Counted from the stretch's first letter, positions 1 to 7,091 are shown. The stretch: 8,542 nt of DNA from JAFGLP01 sp050014895 (GCA_050014895.1 JBEKCL010000151.1:1-8542); one strand, 5' to 3'. Numbers and translations are program-made. The notes: generated by a model not told the origin, from the sequence alone.

Positions 1-2300
1 GTGTAACGTAGAGACGTCGGATCGATATTAAATGTCGCTTCCCCCGCCTTAGCTTTCAATGAGTCCCATTCAATGGAACCTAATGGTAACGTTGGGGTCA
101 GAGACCGCTCGGCACCGCTGCCACTTCCCAATGCCGTGTTATTGGTGTTATACCATAAGCCATATAAGATTCCATCTACTGAGGCCATACCGGAGATTTT
201 ATTGGCGGCATCAATTGTTCTTATATTTTCCCAACTGCTGCTCTGACCCAATATCCATCTGTAAATGGAGTTACCGCAACCCGCATATATTAATTTATTC
301 TGCTTGAATTCGGAGTCAGGAATTACCTGCACAGCGCCATTTTGCGCCACGTTCCTGGGAATACGTGTGTAGCTTTTTCCACCGTCCAGAGAGTAGGACA
401 CGTCCCCCATCGAACCACCCACCAGAATGGTATTGTTCTCACTTAAGGATAGCATGGTAATATTGTCAGTGAGCTCCGAAGATATGGCATTTTTCCAATA
501 ATTACCGCCGTTTTCCGTTTTCGCTATATATCCTCCTGGCAAAGCCATAAAGGACACCTTTTTATCGACAACTGCCATGTCGATTACTCCTGGAGGTGCT
601 ATGTACTTAGTCCACGAATTACCCCGGTCATTGCTTACCCAGAGGCTGTTGTTGTCGGAGACACCGGTCTGGCCGACTTCGCATACATAGACCGTATAGT
701 CATCCCTGTAATGGGGGCTGATGCGGGTTATGATGCTATCGGACGGCACATCAATAGCAAGAACACGCGCCCAATATTTACCTACCGGGTCCCCGGCGCT
801 TCTCCATAGTGATTCCACATGGCTGACGTTATCCGTAGAAGTCATAAAGATACTTTGAGGTCTGGATGCCACTACCACATCTTCCATCTTGACAATAGTG
901 TCGATAAGCGAGATCTGTGCCCAGTGTGAACCGCTATCGCTGCTCATGGAAAAACCGCTCTCGTCAGGCGGGTCGCTAGCAGACACAGGCGGGTCTTCAC
1001 TTGTGCCGCAATATAATGCGTTTGAGTACCAGGCAAGTTTGGCATTTCCCGGCCCGTAAGGATACCCGGTGAAAGAAAACGAGAGGTTTGTATCGCTGCA
1101 ATTAGGCGCGATCCGTACGGCGGTAGTGAAAGTGCCCGGGTAACACTCTTTATCTCCCGCTACTACCGTTGTGCCCGATAGCGCAACGCTGCTGTATCGA
1201 TGATTGCTGGCGCCGTTGGTTAAGGCCTTTACCGTCATAGTACTAGTACCAAAAGAATCATCAATGCGGTAGACGTTGCTGGTGTCGCCAGGCAACGTAA
1301 GAGGCGGAGTAGCGTCAACCCTATAGAAGCAATACAGCTTGTGGGATCCATTAGTGGCAGCTGAAAAAGAGTCGGGTAATGCCAGGCCAGCCTCTATCAA
1401 GGTTACGTCGGTACCGTCTCCTGATGATTGGGTATTGGGTGTATCAAAAATTGGTATAGGATAAGAACCACAATGATCATAATTCGTCGCAGCATTCCAC
1501 AATGCACCTCCCAATGATGACGAGTCTACCTTACCTATACAAAGATATGTGCTACTGATATTTGAAGCAATCGCTACGACGGCCTGATCCGACGTGTAAT
1601 TGGGAGAAAAGGCGATTGCGGATACCTGCGTCCCGGCGCCACCTGTTTCAATGTTCAGGTTTTTCCACATGGGAATAGAACTGCCCAGGTGCAGCATCCA
1701 CACCTCACCCGCATTACCAGTGGCGAAATCGGCAGTCCCCACCAGTATGTCCCTCTGCTCGTTAAGGCTGCCGTAGCATTTGGAGATGGCCAGTGCTTGT
1801 ATCCTCGGGATAGCATTATCCGCTGGAAAATAGGTATCGCCCCAGGTCACCCCACCGTCTACCGATAAATAAAGGCCTGTTTTATTATCGGCTGCTGCAA
1901 TTATGGCAGCTTCATCGGGAGCAATGGCCATTTTAGTGACCGGCAGCGTGGCTCCCTTCCCCTTCAAGGATCCGGATCCGCTGTTACTGCTTATTTCTTC
2001 CCAGCGCATACCGCCGTTCCTTGAACGGTATAGCTTTGAATGGTTATAATCGTTGGCATAGAACACGCTGCTGCCGAGAGCAATGTCGGTAACATCCGAC
2101 GGATGTATCACGATATTGCCGTCCAGGCCGGGCTTATCAATCGTGACCCATTGCAAACTTCGTTCGTAGGACTGTGGATCTGCAATTACCGGCGTCATTA
2201 TAAGCGGCATTGAAATCAATCCCATGCAGACAGCTATAATAAGTGTCCGAACTTTACCGTGCGTAAGCCATTTTTTTCGTGACGTGTTTAACAAGCGCAT
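1..2300 (-). CDS. Secreted Asp-box (BNR) beta-propeller protein, C-terminus cut by window edge
   Basis: One uninterrupted frame runs from ATG at 2300 off the left edge, giving 766 full codons with no stop. The N-terminus is a classic export signal: basic residues 8-18 (RKKWLTHGKVR), a hydrophobic stretch at 19-38, and a probable signal peptidase site after PVIA (residue 40). Six Asp-box motifs of the S-x-D-x-G-x-x-W type follow: SRNGGMRW 93-100, SVDGGVTW 146-153, SSDSGSHW 453-460, SNDRGNSW 556-563, TENGGNYW 595-602 and SLDGGKSY 637-644. Asp-boxes mark hairpins in beta-propellers of sialidases, sortilin/Vps10 and Ycf48-like proteins. The boxes alone do not show sialidase activity, and a surface binding or scaffold role is as likely. 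The start has no strong Shine-Dalgarno, so a start slightly upstream in the same open frame (TTG) is possible. Any C-terminal anchor lies outside the window. Confidence 0.88.
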   Translation of the reverse strand, partial: MRLLNTSRKKWLTHGKVRTLIIAVCMGLISMPLIMTPVIADPQSYERSLQWVTIDKPGLDGNIVIHPSDVTDIALGSSVFYANDYNHSKLYRSRNGGMRWEEISSNSGSGSLKGKGATLPVTKMAIAPDEAAIIAAADNKTGLYLSVDGGVTWGDTYFPADNAIPRIQALAISKCYGSLNEQRDILVGTADFATGNAGEVWMLHLGSSIPMWKNLNIETGGAGTQVSAIAFSPNYTSDQAVVAIASNISSTYLCIGKVDSSSLGGALWNAATNYDHCGSYPIPIFDTPNTQSSGDGTDVTLIEAGLALPDSFSAATNGSHKLYCFYRVDATPPLTLPGDTSNVYRIDDSFGTSTMTVKALTNGASNHRYSSVALSGTTVVAGDKECYPGTFTTAVRIAPNCSDTNLSFSFTGYPYGPGNAKLAWYSNALYCGTSEDPPVSASDPPDESGFSMSSDSGSHWAQISLIDTIVKMEDVVVASRPQSIFMTSTDNVSHVESLWRSAGDPVGKYWARVLAIDVPSDSIITRISPHYRDDYTVYVCEVGQTGVSDNNSLWVSNDRGNSWTKYIAPPGVIDMAVVDKKVSFMALPGGYIAKTENGGNYWKNAISSELTDNITMLSLSENNTILVGGSMGDVSYSLDGGKSYTRIPRNVAQNGAVQVIPDSEFKQNKLIYAGCGNSIYRWILGQSSSWENIRTIDAANKISGMASVDGILYGLWYNTNNTALGSGSGAERSLTPTLPLGSIEWDSLKAKAGEATFNIDPTSLRY
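2180..2300 (-). other. Signal peptide of the Asp-box protein
   Basis: Codons 1-40 of the gene starting at 2300. A basic n-region is followed by a hydrophobic core containing LIIAVCMGLISMPLIM and a small-residue cleavage context (PVIA then D). This predicts export by the general secretory pathway and cleavage near residue 40. The hydrophobic stretch could also act as an uncleaved anchor. Confidence 0.75.
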
Positions 2301-2749
2301 CCAATATAAACGTGAAATTCTTCCCCATACACATTTGCTTGCATGAAGACACAACCCTGTGACCGGCGAGAAAACCCTTGCCCTACAGCAAATTCAAGCT
2401 ATGATAATTCCAGCTTTTCGTATTGCTTAAAAGCTTACAGGGCGAATCGTTCTGACGATAGTGCAGGAAATCACAGAAGATGGCAGGTCACCGTGATTAA
2501 GATAACCGACCAAAAATGATGCTTGTCATACGGCAGGATGGTTGGCTCATGACTCTGAGCACACAAAGTTAAGGAATTGTTGAGATTATATTAAATAACG
2601 AGTCTGCGCTATATTTTCAGGTGTCCAAAATAGGAGATTATCAGAATGTACTAAGTTATTATGCCAGGACAAGCTAAATGGCTCTTGTTTATTAGACTCA
2701 AAGGGGTCATTTGATGCTAGGGATATTGCGGAGTAAGACAACTAACTAC
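2301..2749. other. Non-coding stretch upstream of the Asp-box gene
   Basis: I find no convincing gene on either strand. It holds a 7-bp inverted repeat (AGCTTTT 2412-2418 with AAAAGCT 2429-2435, 10-nt loop) and a small dyad (ATCGT 2446-2450 with ACGAT 2455-2459). A perfect TATAAT lies on the minus strand at 2585-2590, but no matching -35 box stands at the right distance. These could belong to the promoter and leader of the Asp-box gene. I see no intrinsic terminator after the small gene that ends at 2750. Confidence 0.4.
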
Positions 2750-2929
2750 TTAATCTCTGCTCAAATCCTGTTTTGGTTTCATTTTGAATTTGCTAACAAT
2801 ATCACCGGTTTTATGTGCTTCAGACTCCCGGATTTTTTCCCTTGCCCAATTTTTTAGGTATCCATCACTTTGTTCGCAAGTAATAATAGCCATCAATTGA
2901 TGCGCATCCGTACGATTATACGTTTTCAT
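2750..2929 (-). CDS. Small hypothetical protein (59 aa)
   Basis: An ATG at 2929 opens a 59-codon frame ending in TAA at 2750-2752. The start is preceded by TAAGGGGGGGT, a G-rich Shine-Dalgarno-like run at 2931-2939, with an in-frame TAA at 2948-2950, so this is the only sensible start. The product is hydrophilic and rich in Lys, Glu and Asp, with one Cys (residue 18), no membrane segment and no signal peptide. It begins MKTYNRTDAHQLM and has a helical-looking middle around NWAREKIRESEAHK. I do not recognise the family. It stands alone, with about 226 bases to the gene before it and 449 to the gene after. Its length alone could arise by chance; the ribosome site and the protein-like composition are the support. 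Confidence 0.45.
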   Translation of the reverse strand: MKTYNRTDAHQLMAIITCEQSDGYLKNWAREKIRESEAHKTGDIVSKFKMKPKQDLSRD

Positions 2930-3155
2930 ACCCCCCCTTAAAATTATTTATTGAAAAATGATGCAATTACTAATATAACGAACAAATTGGCATTTTTGTT
3001 TAGGCAACGGCAACTTTATATTTAATATTTATTTTACCATAACGGTTGACTGGGGAGGAGAGGCAAATTTAACGAACACCCTGACCATTAAAATTATGTG
3101 TAAGACTGCTGGACTCCGAACAGTATACGCGCAAAAGACTACAGATATTAGCTAA

Positions 3156-3587
3156 TTAGACTTCGCTTCTGGGACGAAACTGGGGCAAATTAATATCCTC
3201 AGTGAGTTTTTCAAAAAAGACTTCTACTTCCATATCACCTTTGACGTCTTCCGGTTTCACGCCGCGCAGGTTGGCGGTCATTCTTACACCCTCGTCCAGT
3301 GTAGCGACCGCTGCTATATAAGGTACTTCTTCGGCAAAGGCCGGGTGAAAGGCCCTGTATATCACTGTCCACGTTAATATTTTTCCGTGACCCGTGGCTT
3401 TGACCCACTCAGGAGGTTTGGTTGTGTTGCAGTGCGGACACATAAAGCTGTCTCCCGAGTACAACGGGTGACGGTATTGCCCGCAGTCGACACACTTCAT
3501 GAGAAATAGTTCGTTCCTGTTGGCAGCTTCCCAGAAAGGTTTTTTATCAGCGGTTATTTCCGGCAGCGGTTTGTCTATTTTGGACAT
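3156..3587 (-). CDS. Zn-ribbon / OB-fold DUF35 protein, partner of the thiolase-fold enzyme
   Basis: A 143-residue protein with the DUF35 layout. An N-terminal helix region containing PFWEA (17-21) precedes a rubredoxin-like zinc ribbon with C32-x-x-C35 and C50-x-x-C53, then an OB-fold with the typical G-x-I-x-x-W-T-V stretch (68-75) and HPAF (81-84). Stand-alone DUF35 proteins are usually encoded beside a thiolase-superfamily partner and form a complex with it, as known for archaeal acetoacetyl-CoA thiolase/HMG-CoA synthase, for BbsA-BbsB, and for the DUF35 domain of ChsH2 with Ltp2. The start is well set: AAGGAG at 3594-3599 stands 6 bases before the ATG. That site lies inside the last codons of the upstream gene, only 2 bases separate the two genes, and translational coupling is likely. 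Family assignment is firm; the substrate is unknown. Confidence 0.93.
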   Translation of the reverse strand: MSKIDKPLPEITADKKPFWEAANRNELFLMKCVDCGQYRHPLYSGDSFMCPHCNTTKPPEWVKATGHGKILTWTVIYRAFHPAFAEEVPYIAAVATLDEGVRMTANLRGVKPEDVKGDMEVEVFFEKLTEDINLPQFRPRSEV

Positions 3588-3589
3588 AT

Positions 3590-4756
3590 TTATCTCCTTA
3601 AAATAGTGGTTGAATGGGCGTTCATGATGCCGCCTTCGGCTGTAACCAGACCGATCTCAGCGCCCTTGACCTGGCGTTCACCGCACTCGCCTCTTAGCTG
3701 GCGCACGATCTCGGGTATGCCTGTCCAACCCTGTATGTAGATTTCGGAAAGCATTCCACCTGACGTGTTGGTAGGCAACTCACCGCCGATTGAAAGCCTG
3801 CCGTTTTCAACGAAGGGTCCTCCTTCACCCGGCTTGCAGAACCCCAGCTCTTCCAGTTGGGCGATTACCGTAAATGTGGTGGCGTCATAGAGCCAGAGTA
3901 CGTCGATGTCGTTGGGCGTTATCCCAGCCATCTTGAAGGCACACTGGCCGGAAGGTATGGCCCCGGTGGAAGTCAGGTCAGGCCTGACCTTCAGGTCATT
4001 TATTACAAAACCCTGGCCGAAGCCCATGATATAGATGGGCGGCTTTTTAAGGGACCTGGCCCTTTTGGCTGACGTGACTATTATCGCCCGGGCAGCGTCG
4101 GAAACGAGGCAACAATCCAGCAGGTGGAGTGGGTCCACTATCATCCTCGAGTTCTGGTGGTCTTCAATGGTTATCGGGGTGCGCATCTGGGCTATCGGGT
4201 TGATGCTGGCATGTTTGCGGAAGGTCACGGCTATTTCGCCCAATTGCCGGCTGGTCGTCCCGTATTTAAGCATATGGAACCTGGTCATCATGGCGTAGTA
4301 GGGCATCGGGCCGATCAGGCCATAAGTCGGATTGGCTGTCGGACCCGCTGATGAGGATTTCGCTGATACAAAGCTCCGATAGGGAACACTGGGTGCGCTG
4401 GCCGATTTTTCAACGTATGCGCAAAGGACTGTGTTGCACAGGCCGGCATCGATCGCCATCGCAGCAGACTGTATCGCGCAGCCAGCAGTGGCTCCCATAA
4501 CATAGTAGTTGCCGCAAAACCTGGTGGTTTCAATGCCCAGGTCCTCCTGCAGATGAAAATGAAGTGTGTTATTGATTGCTCTTTCAACACCGCACGGTTC
4601 CAAAATGATGCCGTCGATGTCCTTGGCGGTCAGTCCTGCATCTTCAATTGCATTTCTGGCCGCTTCCAACATCATTCCCCTCACGGTCCAGTCGGGCAAC
4701 TTTCCCTGGGGAGTATAGCCGACTCCGACAATAGCACATTTATCTTTTAAGCTCAT
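3590..4756 (-). CDS. Thiolase-fold enzyme, lipid-transfer-protein type, likely an Ltp2-like CoA-thioester aldolase
   Basis: A 388-residue thiolase-superfamily protein. ATG at 4756 is preferred over the upstream GTG at 4792 because GGAGG (4763-4767) stands 6 bases before it and the family usually begins near K-x-x-AIVGVG-x-T. The fold shows in AIVGVGYT (8-15), the AxxAxxxG helix after MGATAG (87-92), LEELGFC (301-307) and NTSGGMLS (330-337). The catalytic residues of true thiolases are absent by my alignment: the nucleophile Cys position is A89, the HD-x-F-T motif reads YDATT (Y290), the GHPxG motif reads IYIQG (Y340), and the C-terminal CxG reads AEGG (373-376). A tyrosine pair of this kind is what I recall for Ltp2, which with a DUF35 partner cleaves steroid side-chain CoA thioesters by a retro-aldol reaction. 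A DUF35 gene follows 2 bases downstream. Superfamily is certain; the aldolase reaction is inferred, and the substrate cannot be read from the sequence. Confidence 0.9.
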   Translation of the reverse strand: MSLKDKCAIVGVGYTPQGKLPDWTVRGMMLEAARNAIEDAGLTAKDIDGIILEPCGVERAINNTLHFHLQEDLGIETTRFCGNYYVMGATAGCAIQSAAMAIDAGLCNTVLCAYVEKSASAPSVPYRSFVSAKSSSAGPTANPTYGLIGPMPYYAMMTRFHMLKYGTTSRQLGEIAVTFRKHASINPIAQMRTPITIEDHQNSRMIVDPLHLLDCCLVSDAARAIIVTSAKRARSLKKPPIYIMGFGQGFVINDLKVRPDLTSTGAIPSGQCAFKMAGITPNDIDVLWLYDATTFTVIAQLEELGFCKPGEGGPFVENGRLSIGGELPTNTSGGMLSEIYIQGWTGIPEIVRQLRGECGERQVKGAEIGLVTAEGGIMNAHSTTILRR

Positions 4757-4762
4757 TTGCTG

Positions 4763-4767
4763 CCTCC
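4763..4767 (-). promoter_or_regulatory. Ribosome binding site that sets the thiolase-fold start
   Basis: GGAGG on the minus strand, 6 bases before ATG 4756. The earlier in-frame GTG at 4792 would add 12 residues (starting KYYPDSGW after the initiator) that are not typical of the family. Confidence 0.8.
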
Positions 4768-4892
4768 ATCCAGAATCAGGATAGTATTTCACGATGCCTC
4801 ATCACGTATCAGAGGCACCCACTGATTAGGTAAACGACTTGAAAAATTTTATTAGCAGAATTTCGATTGCAGAAAGCAATCTTTCATTCAAG

Positions 4893-5045
4893 GCTTCATC
4901 AGGTAAATCGAATTAGATGAAGCAGCACAAAATATACCATGCCATTACTAAAAAGGTCACTAAAAAACTCTGGGATTCCCCAAGGGGAATATGCCTAATG
5001 ATATATAAGTATACAATAGACAGAATTTTTCATCTAATTTTAGAT
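4893..5045 (-). repeat. Set of mutually exclusive inverted repeats
   Basis: In minus-strand transcript order the segments are: 1, ATCTAA (5045-5040); 2, AATTAGATGAA (5039-5029); 3, GCTTCATCTAATT (4923-4911); 4, GATGAAGC (4900-4893). Segment 1 pairs with 2 (6 bp), 2 with 3 (11 bp, perfect) and 3 with 4 (8 bp, perfect). As RNA this is an alternating 1:2, 2:3, 3:4 layout. As DNA it is three copies of a GATGAA/TTCATC core that could be protein-binding half-sites. Base matches are read directly; function is unknown. Confidence 0.5.
4975..4990. promoter_or_regulatory. Perfect 7-bp dyad, possible operator
   Basis: ATTCCCC at 4975-4981 and GGGGAAT at 4984-4990 are perfect inverted copies separated by AA. 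The short spacer fits a dimeric regulator site better than a hairpin. It lies about 220 bases upstream of the thiolase-fold start, in the loop of the 11-bp inverted repeat. Confidence 0.35.
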
Positions 5046-5061
5046 ATTTCGTCTGCTTGTA

Positions 5062-5205
5062 TTAAATGCCATTCAATAGATCTATCAGCATGATCTGCTG
5101 AGATGGAAAGAAGAACCCTGTAAGAAGATCATGGTTTGCCCTATATCGACGTAATGCTTCTTTATTGTCGTTTCTTTTCAGATAGTCTTGTTCTGTGGTT
5201 GCGGT
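5062..5205 (-). pseudogene. Possible frameshifted C-terminal tail of the small membrane protein
   Basis: In the -1 frame relative to the 90-residue gene, 47 codons are open between TAA (5206-5208) and TAA (5062-5064). They read as plausible protein (EQDYLKRNDNKEALRRYRAN, then DLLTGFFFPSQQIM). There is no ATG near the beginning, so it is not a separate gene. Adding one A to the AAA run at 5204-5206 would join it to residue K82 of the membrane protein and give about 129 residues. It could be a real mutation, a homopolymer sequencing error or a chance open frame. Confidence 0.35.
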
Positions 5206-5450
5206 TTAAATAGTCTTTTCAAAGCCAACACAGGGAGTAGTAATAAATAGGGTACGACAGCCTTAACAAGCATGCCGAAATTATCGAATACTTCCTCTGG
5301 TGTAATCATCACATCCATCCTCATAGCGTCAAGCACCTTACAATCCATGATAAGGTTGTCCTTTTCCCGTTTAATGGAGTAGACCTTCAATACCTCGTTT
5401 CCATCCTGAGTATAAATCCTCAGGCTTTTCAGCGGCTTTGGTTGACTCAT
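5178..5450 (-). CDS. Small single-pass membrane protein, unknown function (90 aa)
   Basis: A 90-residue protein whose ATG overlaps the stop of the upstream FAD gene (ATGA, 4 bp), with AGGTGG about 9 bases before it, so translation is probably coupled. Residues 1-50 are soluble, with beta-like runs (LRIYTQDGNEVLKVYSI). Residues about 60-80 (GMLVKAVVPYLLLLPVLALK) form one hydrophobic membrane segment, ending in basic KRLFKP. I do not recognise the family. Its overlap suggests it serves the FAD oxidoreductase, perhaps by tethering it to the membrane (inference). The stop at 5178-5180 may not be the natural end: the -1 frame stays open from 5205 to 5065 and reads like protein, so a one-base loss around 5203-5208 could have shortened it from about 129 residues. 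Confidence 0.75.
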   Translation of the reverse strand: MSQPKPLKSLRIYTQDGNEVLKVYSIKREKDNLIMDCKVLDAMRMDVMITPEEVFDNFGMLVKAVVPYLLLLPVLALKRLFKPQPQNKTI

Positions 5451-7018
5451 TTACCTACCACCTTTTTATAGTCAATTCCGAGGTCCTCCATGATCAGCAG
5501 GGCTGCCGCCCTACCTCCACCGGTGACACCACCTCCTGGATGTGTACTGGCCCCACACATATACAGCTTATTAATCGGTGTCCGGTACTGCCCCCAGCCT
5601 CCTATGGGCCTGTTGCCGTACGACTGCGCAATTGATGAAGAAATATGCATAATATCACCCGATTGCATTGAGGGGTTATATCGTTCTATATCAAGAGGGC
5701 TAAAGACTTTCATGCCCAGTATATTTTCGCTGTTCAGGCCGTCAATATGACGGCTTAATACCTCGATAATTTTTTTCGCAATATCATCCTTGATACCATC
5801 CCATTTAGCCGCGCCGCCGTCACGCAAGTTATACGGCTCATAATGGTACAGATACACAGTATGCTGTCCATTTGGAGCACGTGTTGCATCATAAACTGTC
5901 GGCACAGCTATAAGCGGCATACCCGCACTGGGAATTCCACGGTTAAACTCCTCAAATATACGCCGGTACTCATCAATCCATGGATTTATTTCCGTAAACA
6001 TGGCATCGCATTTATTACCGCTCTTGAAAGTGGGCGAGGACTTGGTTGCAATCGCAATGTTCATGGCCGAGAAGGCCGACGGCCTGATCTTCTTCACTCT
6101 GCCCGTAAACTCAGGAGACAAGGTTGACGGATCAATCATATCCAGGAACAATTGCCTGACATTTACATTAGATACGACCGCCTTCGCCGCAGCTATCTCT
6201 TCGCCATTTTCAAGAATAACACTCTTCGCTTCTCCGCCTGTGACCTTAATCGACTTCACAGGACTGGATGTCTTTATCGTGCCCCTGTTATCTCTAATAC
6301 AAGCCGCCAGTGCCATGCTAAGACCACCCGAGCCCCCCTCAACCAGTCCATATCCACCCGTATGCAAACTTGATGCAAAGAACATGGCGTTTCCAGTGCC
6401 CACTTCATAAGGGCTTATCATCATTTCCGAAGCAAACCGGGTTATGGCTATTTTAACTGCTTCATTCTCAAACCATTCATCGGTGATTTCAGCCGAACTG
6501 GACATAATCGTCCTTGTGAATTCCCTTCCCTCATCACTGGCATCAAGGAACGCCATCATAGCTCCCCACTTGGGCACAGGCGTAAACATGGCCACAGAAG
6601 CAATTTTCAACATTTTATTAGAGGCTTTGTAAAAAGACCTGTATGATTCGGCGTCCTTTGGAGAGAATTGGGCGATCGACTCGCATGTCTTTTCGAGATC
6701 GCGGTAAAAACACATTGTGCGATTGTCCGGAAACACGGCCTCAAACATCTTCTCCGGGTATATATACTTCAAGCCATACTTGGATTTAAGCCCCAATTCA
6801 TCCAACCGTATCAAAGGATTGGCTTGAATTAAGCCGTGCATGTACGCTCCGACTTCATGCTTGAATCCAGGCAAGGTCAATTCCCTGGTGGCAACAGTTC
6901 CGCCGACTATATCCTGGCGTTCGATCACGCAGACATCAAGCCCTGATTTTGCCAGATAAGCCGCTACTGCGAGCCCGTTGTGGCCGCCTCCAATAATTAG
7001 AACGTCATGCTTTTCCAT
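5447..7018 (-). CDS. FAD-dependent oxidoreductase of the phytoene desaturase (CrtI) / PYROXD2-like family
   Basis: A 523-residue cytoplasmic or membrane-associated flavoprotein of normal family length. The N-terminal Rossmann motif is VLIIGGGHNGLAVAAYLAKSG (6-26, GxGxxG at 10-15) with the ribose-binding Glu at 33 (VIER), followed by D36-IVGGTVATRE, the loop typical of CrtI-type enzymes. The C-terminal FAD signature is LYMCGASTHPGGGVTGGGRA (485-504). GLVEGGSGGLSMALA (224-238) matches the conserved central block. Such enzymes desaturate, saturate or isomerise hydrophobic isoprenoid or lipid-like substrates, and annotated carotenoid function is often wrong for them. No other carotenoid genes are here, so a role in lipid or CoA-linked catabolism is more likely. 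AGAGAGG (7027-7033) stands 8 bases before the ATG. It is first in an operon with the overlapping 90-residue gene and divergent from the ligase. Confidence 0.92.
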   Translation of the reverse strand: MEKHDVLIIGGGHNGLAVAAYLAKSGLDVCVIERQDIVGGTVATRELTLPGFKHEVGAYMHGLIQANPLIRLDELGLKSKYGLKYIYPEKMFEAVFPDNRTMCFYRDLEKTCESIAQFSPKDAESYRSFYKASNKMLKIASVAMFTPVPKWGAMMAFLDASDEGREFTRTIMSSSAEITDEWFENEAVKIAITRFASEMMISPYEVGTGNAMFFASSLHTGGYGLVEGGSGGLSMALAACIRDNRGTIKTSSPVKSIKVTGGEAKSVILENGEEIAAAKAVVSNVNVRQLFLDMIDPSTLSPEFTGRVKKIRPSAFSAMNIAIATKSSPTFKSGNKCDAMFTEINPWIDEYRRIFEEFNRGIPSAGMPLIAVPTVYDATRAPNGQHTVYLYHYEPYNLRDGGAAKWDGIKDDIAKKIIEVLSRHIDGLNSENILGMKVFSPLDIERYNPSMQSGDIMHISSSIAQSYGNRPIGGWGQYRTPINKLYMCGASTHPGGGVTGGGRAAALLIMEDLGIDYKKVVGK

Positions 7019-7062
7019 GGATTCAACCTCTCTGAATTCATTTTGCGCACCACACCAACCAC

Positions 7063-7091
7063 ATAATATAATGGCTCATTGATAATCTTAA
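7063..7091 (-). promoter_or_regulatory. Candidate promoter of the FAD oxidoreductase operon
   Basis: On the minus strand, TTAAGA (7086-7091, 4 of 6 to TTGACA) and TATTAT (7063-7068, 5 of 6 to TATAAT) are 17 bases apart, giving a leader of roughly 40 bases before the ATG at 7018. The matches are moderate. Confidence 0.35.

Larger units (their letters stand above)
4757..5177 (-). other. Inverted-repeat-rich leader region before the aldolase pair
   Basis: There is no ordinary gene here, although 5062-5177 may hold the frameshifted tail of the small membrane protein. The remainder is AT-rich and holds a 6-bp hairpin (GATTGC 4865-4870 with GCAATC 4876-4881), an 8-bp pair at 4893-4900/4916-4923, an 11-bp pair at 4911-4921/5029-5039, a dyad at 4975-4990 and a dyad at 5032-5045. 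No hairpin is followed directly by a T-run in the minus-strand reading, so I call no terminator. I see no strong -35/-10 pair, and it is unclear whether the aldolase pair has its own promoter or is read through from the FAD gene. Confidence 0.5.

Noticed and set aside
59..307. Plus-strand open frame of 82 codons
   Set aside because: It lies antisense to the continuous Asp-box frame, and its composition (many Cys, Trp, His, Tyr) is not protein-like.
3060..3160. Purine-rich GGGGAGGAGAGG on the plus strand as a ribosome site for a plus-strand gene
   Set aside because: The only ATG downstream within reach opens a 19-codon frame with a poorly placed start, so there is no gene to support.
4757..4792. 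Upstream GTG start for the thiolase-fold gene at 4792
   Set aside because: No ribosome site is seen before it, while ATG 4756 has GGAGG at ideal spacing and matches the usual family start.
4865..4881. Hairpin GATTGC-AGAAA-GCAATC as an intrinsic terminator
   Set aside because: On neither strand does a run of T follow directly; the nearest minus-strand T-run is roughly 20 bases beyond the stem.
5201..5208. TTTAAAC as a programmed -1 frameshift site in the small membrane gene
   Set aside because: The reading frame is TTT AAA C rather than T TTA AAC, so tandem slippage would not re-pair well. A lost base is a simpler reading.
6000..6410. Open frame of 136 codons on the plus strand
   Set aside because: Antisense shadow of the FAD oxidoreductase, with no ribosome site and no family features.
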